Positions 43,718 to 53,540 of a stretch of 59,952 nt of DNA are shown here, one piece after another. Both the position numbers and the translations under genes were made by a program. The notes under the pieces are model-generated. The model was not told the DNA's origin and ran no database searches. It saw only the letters and a program-made list of their open reading frames with translations. This DNA comes from an uncultured Bacilli bacterium (GTDB taxonomy: Bacteria; Bacillota_I; Bacilli_A; RF39; UBA660), in assembly GCA_934086815.1 (NCBI GenBank), contig CAKOIM010000004.1, positions 1-59,952 on the forward strand. The letters are read 5' to 3'. The first letter of the stretch is position 1; each line of letters starts with the position of its first letter.

Positions 43718-45808
43718 CTACCCTATATTTATTTCTTCGGAAACTAATCCACTTGGGCTTTCAATTGTTAACAATAATATATTTCCTCTAAAACCATATT
43801 TTATTTCTTGTTCAATATTTTTTCCTGCGACTTCTAAATCTTTATTAACTAAATTAGTTTTATCATTATATTTAAATACACCAATTTTATTTTTATTATC
43901 CACGGCTATATATAAACTTGTATCTGTAATTATAGCTTTATATTCATCACTTATTATTTTTCCATCTAAGCCATATAACATATAGTTACCTGAATTAGTT
44001 TTTACTTTAATATAATTATTTTTATATTCTACTATTTCATTTTTGGTATTTATTTGGGGAGCTAATTCCGTCCCCTTATAATCATATATATGGTATGTAT
44101 CATCACTTCTTTTAAATACTAAGTAATTTCCCAATGCCTTAACTTCAACATTTGTTGTATTACTATCTTTATTTTTAAATGGTATAACACCTTCAACATT
44201 TCTATTTGTAATATTTACAAGACCATAAGAGTCACTAGTATTCTTAGCTAATACATAAGTACCATTAGTATTTTCAAATGTTACTGCATTATCATTTTTA
44301 ACATGATAATTTAAATCAACCATTTTATATGTAGCTAACTTTTTATTATCTTTTAAATCATATAATATTATATTATCATTACCATCTGGTGTCTTTGTAT
44401 CCGCGATAAATATAAATCTATTATTATATATTGGTAAATAAGAGTTATCTTTACTACTATCTAAGATATTACTTTCTTTAGCAATAAAACAATTATTAGA
44501 ATAAGCATTATTATTAATAGCATTTGCATAACTACAAGTATATGATCCTAAACTTTCTTGTTTTGCTTCATCACTATAAAAATATAATTTACCTGCAAAA
44601 TAACTATAATAAGGTAAGTTTTTATTAATAATACCTTCATTTAAATTAATTGTTATTGGTTTATCATCTTTTAAATCAATTTTTAATTGTTTATCATTTA
44701 CTGTAACACTAAATGGTTCTTTTTTATCTATTTGTCTTAATTCTTTATTAAATATTAATTTAGTATTATAATCATCTACTTTTATTTTAATACCATCAAT
44801 ATTCATCGGCGCTCCAGTTTTATCAAAAACATATACTTTATTATTAGATATACCGATAATATAACTACTTTCAAAACGTATATAATCAAATGTATTACTT
44901 ATTAATTCATTGCCATCATAACCATATACATAATATTTACCATTTATTGATACACTTAAATTATTTTCATCAAAACTTTTAATTATCCCATTTACACTTT
45001 TAGTAACACTTTTACCATCGTAATTATATAAACTATAACTATTATTATCCGCTACAACTAAGTATTCTGTATCATTCATATGACCAATAAAATCATATTC
45101 AATTTTAAAATCTTCATCTATTTTTTTCTTTGTAAATGATAATACTCCATATTTGTTATCTTTTTTTACAATAACCATTTCTTCATTTACTTCTTTTAAC
45201 GAATTATATTTTTCAATACTTTTTTTATCATCAATATTATAAAGTGTTATTTCACCATTTTTCTTTTTAGGACTATCATAAACAAAAACATATTTGTCTA
45301 AAATTATATCACTAGTAATATCTATGTTTGTACCATCTTCATATACTTTTTTATCTTCATCAAATTCTTCTTCACTAGTGTAATATGCAACATAACATAA
45401 ATCTTCATCTTTATTAACACAAGTATATTCGCCAAGTTCCTTTTTATCTTCATCTAAAAAGATTAACTTTCCATCTTCATAACGATAATTTTCTTTTTCA
45501 ACTATTACAACTGGTTCCTTCACTTCTTCTTTCTTCTTTTTAATTACTAAAAAATAAACTAATAAACCAATTATAAGCAATAATATAATACTAGCAACTA
45601 CAACTACTATTATTTTTTGTTTCTTAGTTAATTTACTCCATTTACTTGGTTTTTTTACCCTTTTTTTCTTTTCTTTTTTTACTTCTTCTAAAGGTTTTTG
45701 AACTTCTGGAATATCATAAGATGTATTGTTTAATTCTTCATCTTCTATTTCCACTATTTCATTTTTTACTTCTTCTTCCTTTATTTCGTTTAAAAATTCT
45801 TCATCCAT
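43718..45808 (-). CDS. WG-repeat membrane protein (two modules)
   Basis: A 696-residue protein. An acidic cytoplasmic head with a lysine-rich patch (VKKEKKKRVKKPSK) leads to a membrane helix (about 67-89), then two copies of the module seen once in the neighbour. Each opens with GKLxFxDxxxxELGxYTC and a second cysteine (residues about 113 and 405) and continues with WG-type repeats (KKDNKYGVLSF, KNTSDSYGLVNI). Duplication of the module explains the doubled length. The role is unknown; the topology suggests an envelope sensor or scaffold. Confidence 0.65.
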   Translation of the reverse strand: MDEEFLNEIKEEEVKNEIVEIEDEELNNTSYDIPEVQKPLEEVKKEKKKRVKKPSKWSKLTKKQKIIVVVVASIILLLIIGLLVYFLVIKKKKEEVKEPVVIVEKENYRYEDGKLIFLDEDKKELGEYTCVNKDEDLCYVAYYTSEEEFDEDKKVYEDGTNIDITSDIILDKYVFVYDSPKKKNGEITLYNIDDKKSIEKYNSLKEVNEEMVIVKKDNKYGVLSFTKKKIDEDFKIEYDFIGHMNDTEYLVVADNNSYSLYNYDGKSVTKSVNGIIKSFDENNLSVSINGKYYVYGYDGNELISNTFDYIRFESSYIIGISNNKVYVFDKTGAPMNIDGIKIKVDDYNTKLIFNKELRQIDKKEPFSVTVNDKQLKIDLKDDKPITINLNEGIINKNLPYYSYFAGKLYFYSDEAKQESLGSYTCSYANAINNNAYSNNCFIAKESNILDSSKDNSYLPIYNNRFIFIADTKTPDGNDNIILYDLKDNKKLATYKMVDLNYHVKNDNAVTFENTNGTYVLAKNTSDSYGLVNITNRNVEGVIPFKNKDSNTTNVEVKALGNYLVFKRSDDTYHIYDYKGTELAPQINTKNEIVEYKNNYIKVKTNSGNYMLYGLDGKIISDEYKAIITDTSLYIAVDNKNKIGVFKYNDKTNLVNKDLEVAGKNIEQEIKYGFRGNILLLTIESPSGLVSEEINIG

Positions 45809-45877
45809 AATTTACCTCCGTAGTTTACTTCGATTATACCATAAAAAATAGCAATTTAAAAGTCCTACAAAATAGTA

Positions 45878-46678
45878 CTAATTATTATTTTTAAAATTTT
45901 GATACCACTTACTTAATTTATCTTTAGCACTACTAAATAAACTACTTCCAACATCTTTTACAAAACCTGCTGCATTCTTAGTATAAGTAACTAATTCATC
46001 TTTAGAATTAATTATTTCTTGATAATTTTCATCACCTAGTTTTTCTTTAGCAAAATTATTTGCATTAGTCGCTCCATTTTTAATTACTTCACTTGCTTTA
46101 TTAAAAGCTTTACTTGTATTACTTGAAATAGTATCTTTATATCCTGGAGCTTTCTTTTCTAAAGAAGCATCTATTTTACTAGCTAATTCTAGTACTTTTT
46201 GTTTACCAGAATCTGTAAGTTCATTAAATGTTACACCTTTAATCTTCCCATCATAAAACAAAAAATCTACTAAACTTATAAATGTTGCCTTAGCTTTTTT
46301 AGAAAAACTTTTATCATTTGTTGCACTATTAACTTCACTTAAAGTATTATTTAAAGTGTTTATTACAGCATTATCATTTTGACTATATGTAACTACTTCT
46401 GGTGTATGTATTTCATCTTGTTTTTTATTTTTATTACTAGTTGTATTGTTATTTGTTTTACTTTTAGTTACTTCACTTTTCTTAACACTTGTATTTTCTT
46501 TATCACTAGTATCTTCTTTAATGCTTTCATTTTTCTTTTCTTCTATTTTAGAATTTGCTTCATTTTTTTCAATATATCCCTTATCTTTATTTATTAATAA
46601 CCCTATAATAATTCCTAGCATTAAAATTATAATAACTCCAAGAATTAAAGGCCAATAAGTATTTTTTACTTCTTTCAT
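45878..46678 (-). CDS. Single-pass membrane protein with a Ser/Asn/Lys-rich linker
   Basis: A 266-residue protein. An N-terminal membrane helix (about 9-28, WPLILGVIIILMLGIIIGLLI) is followed by a low-complexity linker rich in Lys, Ser, Asn and Thr (about 33-100) and a helical C-terminal domain that ends KLSKWYQNFKNNN. No family is recognised. The linker suggests a domain held off the outer face of the membrane. Confidence 0.55.
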   Translation of the reverse strand: MKEVKNTYWPLILGVIIILMLGIIIGLLINKDKGYIEKNEANSKIEEKKNESIKEDTSDKENTSVKKSEVTKSKTNNNTTSNKNKKQDEIHTPEVVTYSQNDNAVINTLNNTLSEVNSATNDKSFSKKAKATFISLVDFLFYDGKIKGVTFNELTDSGKQKVLELASKIDASLEKKAPGYKDTISSNTSKAFNKASEVIKNGATNANNFAKEKLGDENYQEIINSKDELVTYTKNAAGFVKDVGSSLFSSAKDKLSKWYQNFKNNN

Positions 46679-46718
46679 TTAAACCACCCTTCTAAAAAAC
46701 TGTTAAAAATATTAACAG

Positions 46719-46928
46719 TTACTTAAATCTATTCATTTGTTGCATAACTTGCTTTACTTGTTTTTGACTTGGTTTTCTTCCCATAGATGACATCATAGCT
46801 TCAATCATCTTTTCATTTATCGGAGGATTTTTTTCCAAAGTCTTTTTCATTAACATTCGCGCTAAGAAAAAACCAACAATTAAACCAATTATTATGCCTA
46901 TAATTAAATATAATATTAATTTTCCCAT
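46719..46928 (-). CDS. yneF: YneF family (UPF0154) small membrane protein
   Basis: A 69-residue protein. One N-terminal membrane helix (LILYLIIGIIIGLIVGFFLA) is followed by the conserved cytoplasmic tail NPPINEKMIEAMMSSMGRKPSQKQVKQ typical of UPF0154. The role is unknown. The order tkt, SirA-like, yneF is the same as in Bacillus subtilis. Confidence 0.92.
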   Translation of the reverse strand: MGKLILYLIIGIIIGLIVGFFLARMLMKKTLEKNPPINEKMIEAMMSSMGRKPSQKQVKQVMQQMNRFK

Positions 46929-46952
46929 ATGTTCTCCCTCAAATATATTTTA

Positions 46953-47378
46953 CTATAAACGCACTAATTCCTCAAGCCAAAAATAGTCTTTATTTTGAAA
47001 ATCACAAGCAAATAAATCTTGTAAGGGTAAAAATTTCTTAATATCTTTATTTATTATATTAGTTTTTAATACTATATGTGAATATTTTACCCCAATCGTA
47101 GTATCTTCCTTACGATATTTATTTACTATCTTATGGGTATCTCCCATTTTCATATAAAAATCATTATCTTTATTTTTATCATATATTAATTTATTGTATT
47201 TTAATTTATCAATAGGTACGATTATTTGATCTAATAACTCCTTTCCTAAGGAAATACTTGCTCTATCAAGCAAATAAATATCTTCCAAAGATTTAAATAA
47301 ATTATAAGGAGCTTCTTTTAATAATAACCCCATTTCTTTACTAATTTTAAATATATAAAATGTCCTCATCCTAATCAC
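46953..47378 (-). CDS. sirA: SirA-like sporulation inhibitor of replication
   Basis: A 141-residue protein with clear but weak similarity to Bacillus SirA (YneE). It begins RTFYIFKISKE and ends with FLPLQDLFACDFQNKDYFWLEELVRL, comparable to the SirA C terminus around its conserved aspartate, Phe-Asn-like and Trp-Leu positions. The position between tkt and yneF is the same as in Bacillus, which is the strongest argument. SirA binds domain I of DnaA and blocks new replication rounds as cells enter sporulation. Confidence 0.75.
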   Translation of the reverse strand: MIRMRTFYIFKISKEMGLLLKEAPYNLFKSLEDIYLLDRASISLGKELLDQIIVPIDKLKYNKLIYDKNKDNDFYMKMGDTHKIVNKYRKEDTTIGVKYSHIVLKTNIINKDIKKFLPLQDLFACDFQNKDYFWLEELVRL

Positions 47379-47416
47379 CTTAGGATTATACTAGCATATA
47401 ATATTTATTTTTTTTG

Positions 47417-49420
47417 TCAGATTATGTCGATAATACTATCTTTTTTTAAATAAGTAGCTATTTTTTCCAAAATAGTATTTTTATCTATTTTTAAATACTT
47501 AACTATCTCTTCACTTTTTCCACTCATTCCAAACTTATTAACTCCAAAAATATATTCCGGTTTTGTTGCAAATCTGTTCCAAATTAAACTTGAACCAGCC
47601 TCAATTACAAATGTTTTAACATCTTTAGGAAGTAATTGTTCTTCATATTTAGGATTTTGTTTTAAAAATAGTTCCATACTAGGCATAGATACTACTCTAG
47701 TATCAATTCCCATCGTAAATAATTCTTTAGATATATCCATGGCCATTTCTAATTCTTGACCAGTAGCAATAATTATTCCATCTAAATGAAACTTTTCTTT
47801 TCTAACCATGTATGCTCCATATTTAACAAACTTAGCATTAGTATTTTTTTGTTTATTTCTAATTTCTTTACTAACAACAAGAGATGTAGCACAATTATTT
47901 TTCAAAATATATTCCCAAGAACCAAGTATTTCGTTTATATCTGCCGGTCTAAAAGTAATAAAATTAGGTATAGTTCTAAGCATAGTTAATTGTTCTACCG
48001 GTTCATGTGTCGGACCATCTTCTCCGACGTATACTGAATCATGTGTAAATATATATGTAACAGGCAAATTCATTAAAGCAGACATTCTAATCGCTGGTTT
48101 TAAATAATCAGAAAATGCTAAGAACGTTGAACCAAATACTTTTAAATTAGATAAAGCCATTCCATTAAGTATTGCTCCCATGGCATGTTCTCTTACGCCA
48201 AAGTAAATATTTTTCCCTAATGGATTTTTTTCAGATTGAATAGTTGATTTATCTAAATTTGTTTTACAAGATGAAGAAAGATCTGCTGAACCACCTAAAA
48301 AGAAAGGATTTTTTGGAGCAATAAAATTCATAATCTTATGATTACTATCTCTTAAAGCCTCTTTATATTCATCACTTATTTTAAATTTAGTATCATCAAA
48401 GTCAATAATAAAAGCATTTCTTTCTAATAAATTAATTAATGAATGTAAGCCAAAATTATCTTCTTTTTTAATATTTGCATATTCTTCTTGCCATTCTAAA
48501 TATTTTGTTGATACTCTTTTATTTACTTCATTTTTCAAATAATTTAATATTTCATTATCAATGTGAAATGGTTCTAATGTATATTCTAATTCTTTTTTTA
48601 CATACATTAAATCTTCTTTATCTAATGGCTTTCCATGTACTTTATTTGTACCTTCTAATTTAGAATCTTCGCCTATTATTGTATGACAAACAATAATTGA
48701 TGGTCTCTTACTTTTTTTAGCACTTTTAATAGCCTTAGAAATTTCTTTATAATCACTACCATTTTTAACATCTATTATATTAAAATCTAATGCTTCAAAA
48801 CGAGTATAAATATTTTCTTTAAACGTAATATTTGTTTCACTATCCAAAGATATATCATTTTTATCATATAATAATATTAACTTATTTAAGTTTTGGGTAC
48901 TTGCAAAAGATAAAGCTTCATAGCTTACACCTTCCATTAAATCTCCATCACCACATAAACAATAAGTATAATAATCTATTAAATCTGAATCTTCTTTTTC
49001 ACATTTTACAATATTTCTTAAATATCTCTCAGCAAGAGCCATACCTACAGCATTAGCAACACCTTGACCTAACGGTCCAGTTGATACATCTACCCCTGGG
49101 GTAATTTTATATTCCGGATGCCCGGGAGCAAGAGAATTTAATTCTCGAAAATGTTTTAATTCTTCAATATCAATGTCATAACCCATATGATATAATGTGG
49201 AATATAAAAGAGCTGAACCATGCCCTGCTGACATAACAAATCTATCTCGATTAATCCAAGTACTATTACTAGGAATTACATTTAAATTTTCTTTATAAAG
49301 AGCATAAAGAATTGGCGCTGCACCTAAAACAATACCCGGATGCCCACTTTTAGCCTTATCTATCATATCTAGCGCTAAAACCTTTATACTATTAATTGCT
49401 TTATCATCTAATTTACTCAT
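47417..49420 (-). CDS. tkt: Transketolase
   Basis: About 667 residues. The ATG at 49420 is chosen because AGGTGA sits about five bases upstream; an ATG at 49423 is also possible. The thiamine diphosphate motif CGDGDLMEGVSYEA, the N-terminal GHPGIVLGAAP and the pyrimidine-domain FGVREHAMGAILNGMAL and THDSVYVGEDGPTHEP are present. It moves two-carbon units in the pentose phosphate pathway. The length is normal. It is the first gene of the tkt-sirA-yneF group. Confidence 0.97.
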   Translation of the reverse strand: MSKLDDKAINSIKVLALDMIDKAKSGHPGIVLGAAPILYALYKENLNVIPSNSTWINRDRFVMSAGHGSALLYSTLYHMGYDIDIEELKHFRELNSLAPGHPEYKITPGVDVSTGPLGQGVANAVGMALAERYLRNIVKCEKEDSDLIDYYTYCLCGDGDLMEGVSYEALSFASTQNLNKLILLYDKNDISLDSETNITFKENIYTRFEALDFNIIDVKNGSDYKEISKAIKSAKKSKRPSIIVCHTIIGEDSKLEGTNKVHGKPLDKEDLMYVKKELEYTLEPFHIDNEILNYLKNEVNKRVSTKYLEWQEEYANIKKEDNFGLHSLINLLERNAFIIDFDDTKFKISDEYKEALRDSNHKIMNFIAPKNPFFLGGSADLSSSCKTNLDKSTIQSEKNPLGKNIYFGVREHAMGAILNGMALSNLKVFGSTFLAFSDYLKPAIRMSALMNLPVTYIFTHDSVYVGEDGPTHEPVEQLTMLRTIPNFITFRPADINEILGSWEYILKNNCATSLVVSKEIRNKQKNTNAKFVKYGAYMVRKEKFHLDGIIIATGQELEMAMDISKELFTMGIDTRVVSMPSMELFLKQNPKYEEQLLPKDVKTFVIEAGSSLIWNRFATKPEYIFGVNKFGMSGKSEEIVKYLKIDKNTILEKIATYLKKDSIIDII

Positions 49421-49587
49421 CATCTTCACCTAGTATAAATAATAACATAAAAATAAAGGAATTACTATACAATTTTTCGCATAGTAATTTTAAAATCTTT
49501 AAAACTTCTTCGATTAATTTCTTAGATATACCACAATTTCGATATTTTCCTAAAACATATAAGCCATATCATTTTCTGTTTTTATTC

Positions 49588-49642
49588 TTATTCTTTTATT
49601 TTTAGTCAAAATAAAAGAATGTCTTACCATTCCTTTATTGCA
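49588..49642 (-). terminator. Terminator after the unknown anchored protein
   Basis: On the minus strand AAAGGAATG and CATTCTTTT form a stem ending in a T-rich run. A second AT-only stem of over ten pairs follows immediately. Confidence 0.7.
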
Positions 49643-51029
49643 TAAAATTACTTACTAAACTTAAAATTGAGTTATAAAGTTTAAATTTAGATAACTTATT
49701 CATAATCTTAGTTGAATATCCATTTGTATCATTTTCAGTTAATGAATTATAATCTTTGGCATCATTTATCTCTTTTATATTAACTATATTTTCCCCATAT
49801 TCTAAATTACTATCAAGAGTCAAATTCACTTTATATGTATCATAGGTAACATTAATTTTCCCATTAGCATTTACTTTTTTATCCGATGCATTATTATCAA
49901 TATTTAAATTAACATTTAAATTTATTTTATCTGAATTTAATATAACTTCTAATACACTATTATTTTTATTTGTATTTTTTAAGTTCATATTTAACTCTAC
50001 GTCAGAACTTGTTACAATCAATTTAAATTCATCATCATTATTTGTAATTTTTACTGTATTCAATCTCTTATCATTATTATATGTTTCTAACAATACTTCA
50101 TCTTCTTTTATTTCTATTTCATAGTCATTTTCACCATCAGTAAATTTATATTTATCTTTACTTACCAATTTTCCTTCGATAACATAATCATTAGCGTTTA
50201 TATTTAAAACTTTAATCTTATTAGTAAACAATTGTACTTCGACTAAAACTTTAATATTAGAAATATTACTCTTAATATCACTTACTGTATCATCGTTTAT
50301 TTCTAAACTTTTAGATAATTCTTCATCTTCTTTAATTAAATTAATAAACTTATCTACAACTTTATCTTTATTTGTTTCATTAATCTCATAACTATACTCC
50401 GCAGTTAATCCTTTTAATTTAGTAGTCATTTTACTTTCATTTAAAGCTTTTTCTAAATATTTAATTAGTTTATTAATTGTTTTTTTGTTACTTATTTTCA
50501 ATATTTCTTGATATTGAGAAACTAAACTGTTAAAATCAATATTTTCATTTTCAGCATCGCTAAAATATATTGGTTTATCTAATATATCTTTGCTTTCTAA
50601 ATACATTTTATTATCTTTATAAGTTATTTCAGCATTTAAATTAGCATCATCTTGATTTACATTTAAATCAAGATTCAAATAATTATTTTTAACACTCATA
50701 TTTTCATTTAAAATTAATTCTAAATTTTCTGCGCCACTTAAAATATTAGTATCTATTCCTAATTTAACATTTTCTTTTATATCATATTTATCCATATTAT
50801 TGATATAATCTTCATTTAAGTTTATTTTTTCATAAGCATCATCTACAAAAGATGTTAAGTTTTTAGCCGTTTTAGTTAAAAAACTACTTGCAGAATAATA
50901 TAGTTTAATATAAACAAAAATTCCCACTACTAGTAATAATATTACTCCTAAAGTTATTAATATCCTTTTCTTACTTTTGCCATTTTCTACAAAAATCATT
51001 TCATTTTTTTCTTCCATTTCACACCTCAC
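49635..51029 (-). CDS. Membrane-anchored protein of unknown function
   Basis: A 464-residue protein. An N-terminal membrane helix (about 20-40, ILITLGVILLLVVGIFVYI) leads to a large extracytoplasmic domain of about 420 residues rich in Asn, Lys and Asp. It has alternating short strands (for example LNLDLNVNQDD, VNLNVNLNIDNN) that suggest a repetitive beta structure. It starts MEEKNEMIF after a short N-terminal extension whose start may not be used. No family is recognised. Confidence 0.6.
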   Translation of the reverse strand: MRCEMEEKNEMIFVENGKSKKRILITLGVILLLVVGIFVYIKLYYSASSFLTKTAKNLTSFVDDAYEKINLNEDYINNMDKYDIKENVKLGIDTNILSGAENLELILNENMSVKNNYLNLDLNVNQDDANLNAEITYKDNKMYLESKDILDKPIYFSDAENENIDFNSLVSQYQEILKISNKKTINKLIKYLEKALNESKMTTKLKGLTAEYSYEINETNKDKVVDKFINLIKEDEELSKSLEINDDTVSDIKSNISNIKVLVEVQLFTNKIKVLNINANDYVIEGKLVSKDKYKFTDGENDYEIEIKEDEVLLETYNNDKRLNTVKITNNDDEFKLIVTSSDVELNMNLKNTNKNNSVLEVILNSDKINLNVNLNIDNNASDKKVNANGKINVTYDTYKVNLTLDSNLEYGENIVNIKEINDAKDYNSLTENDTNGYSTKIMNKLSKFKLYNSILSLVSNFMQ

Positions 51030-51091
51030 ACATATAACTATTAGTTACCTTAAATAAATTATATGACATAATTAAATCTTTTTCAACAAAA

Positions 51092-51118
51092 AAAGAATGG
51101 CTTACCATCCTTTTGCAT
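51092..51118 (-). terminator. Terminator after the aminotransferase
   Basis: On the minus strand AAAGGATGG and CCATTCTTTT pair around a TAAG loop, and T7 follows. The stop codon lies inside the structure. Confidence 0.8.
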
Positions 51119-52433
51119 ATTCAAATACTTCATCCCCAATTTTACCACTTACATAATCAGCAATTGCATTATCTAAAATATTTATTGCTTTATCCATTTG
51201 TTCATAAGTAATAACAAGTGGTGGTTGAATACGTAGAGAATTTTGACCTACAAAAATCATTAATAAACCATTTTCAATAGCGCGATAAGAAATTTTAACC
51301 GCCGCATCATAATTTTTTTCCATAGTTTCTCTATTTTTAACTAAGTCAACACCAATTGATAAACCAAGGCCACGCACTTCCCCAATAATATCGTATTTGT
51401 CCATTAATTCTCTCAATTTTTGGCGTAAATATTCTCCTTTTTCAACTACTTGAGCATTCATATTTTCACGTTCAAATATTTCTATCGATTTTAAAGCAGC
51501 TCGACATACCGCAGAATTTCCTGACATCGTAAATAAATGAGCTGGGGCTTGCAAAGATTCCATTATTTCTTTTCTACCTATTACAACCCCTAAAGGTAAG
51601 CCTCCACCTACTGATTTACCACAAACAATTAAATCAGGTTCTATATCAAAATATTCATAAGAAAACCATTTACCTGTTCTACACATTCCTTGTTGTATTT
51701 CATCAACTACAAATAAAATACCATTTTCTTTACAAATTTTGTACAATTCCTGAACATATTTTTTAGGTGGCACAACAAGCCCCATATCCCCAGCAATAGG
51801 TTCAAAAAATATTGCCGCTACTTCTTCCTTAGGTAAATAATGTTCAAATGCATAACGCAATTCATCTAAATATGCTTCAATAGCTTGATTCTCATCTTTG
51901 CCATATTTACTTCTTAACATATCCGGATAATTAATATGATATACGTCTGGTAATAATGGTCCAATTCCTTTACGCATATTTAAACTAAGCGCAGATATAG
52001 AAATAGATCCATAGGTACTTCCGTGATAAGATTCTGTAAAAGATACAATTTTACTACGTCCTGTATATGCACGAGCAAGTTTAATTGCATTATCAATAGC
52101 CTCACTACCTGTCGTGCTATATGATACTTGCATATTTTCACGCCCAGTAATTTCAGTAAGTTTTTTGGCTAAATCCATAGCTTCCTTCATTTGAAAATAA
52201 GCACAAGTATATTGTGTAATATTACACATTTGCTCATATACTGCATCGGCTACTTCCCTATTACCATGACCTAAATTAGCAGATGATGCACTAGATAAAA
52301 AATCTATATATTCTTTATCATTATAATCATATAATAATGCACCATTTCCACTTTTAAATGCAACCGGATAATATGGTATTCTTTGATACTTAGCAACATA
52401 TCCTAATTCATCATAATTATTTATATTATTCAT
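51102..52433 (-). CDS. Class III PLP-dependent aminotransferase
   Basis: About 443 residues from ATG 52433, with AAAGGGTGA upstream. The PLP lysine is in DLIVCGKSVGGGLPLG, and the aspartate that pairs with the cofactor ring is in LFVVDEIQQGMCRTG. The family covers 4-aminobutyrate, ornithine, acetylornithine and diaminobutyrate transaminases. The substrate cannot be read from sequence, and no arginine, GABA or lysine genes lie nearby. It is a single gene. Confidence 0.9.
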   Translation of the reverse strand: MNNINNYDELGYVAKYQRIPYYPVAFKSGNGALLYDYNDKEYIDFLSSASSANLGHGNREVADAVYEQMCNITQYTCAYFQMKEAMDLAKKLTEITGRENMQVSYSTTGSEAIDNAIKLARAYTGRSKIVSFTESYHGSTYGSISISALSLNMRKGIGPLLPDVYHINYPDMLRSKYGKDENQAIEAYLDELRYAFEHYLPKEEVAAIFFEPIAGDMGLVVPPKKYVQELYKICKENGILFVVDEIQQGMCRTGKWFSYEYFDIEPDLIVCGKSVGGGLPLGVVIGRKEIMESLQAPAHLFTMSGNSAVCRAALKSIEIFERENMNAQVVEKGEYLRQKLRELMDKYDIIGEVRGLGLSIGVDLVKNRETMEKNYDAAVKISYRAIENGLLMIFVGQNSLRIQPPLVITYEQMDKAINILDNAIADYVSGKIGDEVFEYAKGW

Positions 52434-52517
52434 AAATTCACCCTTTCTTAAAATAATATTTATAATTATAATACAATAATATTGTAAATTCAATTAAAAA
52501 AAGTGAAAATTTTATGT

Positions 52518-53432
52518 TTATTTTTCACGTTTTTTTATATATTCACAGCCTATATCAGATTCCTCAACTAAATTTCTTATTGTTTTTTCTGATTTAAATT
52601 CCATATGCATAAATGATTTTAATAATTCATCTTCAGGTATATTAAAATATGCACCCATTTCTTTTAAATCAAAGACATTTTGTGTCATTTTATAAATTAA
52701 CCACATTAATTGCATTTTTTGTTCTACTTCATTGTGTTTACTAAATTCTTTTTTATATTCTTCTTTTAAACCCTTAATTCTTAAATTATCTAATAACAAC
52801 TTTTTACTAGTATCAGCATATCGATACACTTGTTTATCAACATCTAACAAATTTTCATTACAAATATATTCTAATTGTTTTAACATATTTTCTAATATAA
52901 TATATTTAAAATACATACTACTGTGTTCATCATATAATTTTGTAAGAGTATTAAATATATTTTCTACAAAACTCTTAAATTCAATTATCATTTCAAACTT
53001 TAATTTTAATGGAATTGCATCATATTTAATAATAACATCTAAACAACGCATCACATCTAATTTCTTTTGCATCTCTGGAAGTACTATTTTGTCTATATCA
53101 TCTATAAGATTTAGTAAATATAAACGTTCATGTAAACATTCATTTTCATCCAAAAATGCAAATCTAACCATATTTTTATTTCTATTTAATTCTATTTTAG
53201 ATAAATAATCTGTAAAAATATCTCGGTCATCTGCTTCAATTACAATGGAACAATCATCATTTTGAAATGTTATATCACTTCGATCAATCCCACTTATCTT
53301 TCCCTTATATACTTGACATGATAATTCATCAACTTTAACTATATTTTCCGCATTTGCTTTTTCTTCATATGTTGCATACAACATTTCTAATGATTCTCTT
53401 ACCTTTCTTAATAATTCCAAATTATCTTCCAT
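52518..53432 (-). CDS. Unknown protein, copy 2 of a tandem duplication
   Basis: About 304 residues, soluble, largely helical after a beta-rich N-terminal 110 residues (CQVYKGKISGIDRSDITFQNDD). It is a close paralogue of the gene just upstream; both end in the same way (LLKSFMHMEFKSEKTI ... YIKKREK against LLKSFMYMEFKSEKVI ... YVKKREK). The upstream 70 bases, including the ribosome site AAAGGAG, are also duplicated. The spacing makes the second ATG (53432) the likely start. No domain is recognised. Confidence 0.65.
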   Translation of the reverse strand: MEDNLELLRKVRESLEMLYATYEEKANAENIVKVDELSCQVYKGKISGIDRSDITFQNDDCSIVIEADDRDIFTDYLSKIELNRNKNMVRFAFLDENECLHERLYLLNLIDDIDKIVLPEMQKKLDVMRCLDVIIKYDAIPLKLKFEMIIEFKSFVENIFNTLTKLYDEHSSMYFKYIILENMLKQLEYICNENLLDVDKQVYRYADTSKKLLLDNLRIKGLKEEYKKEFSKHNEVEQKMQLMWLIYKMTQNVFDLKEMGAYFNIPEDELLKSFMHMEFKSEKTIRNLVEESDIGCEYIKKREK

Positions 53433-53540
53433 ATACATCTTCTCCTTTATTTAATTTGCACATTTATAGTACATTAATATTTATTTTTAAAATTTTGCTG
53501 CAAAACAACCATATTGAATATTTGATTTAAAAATTTTATA

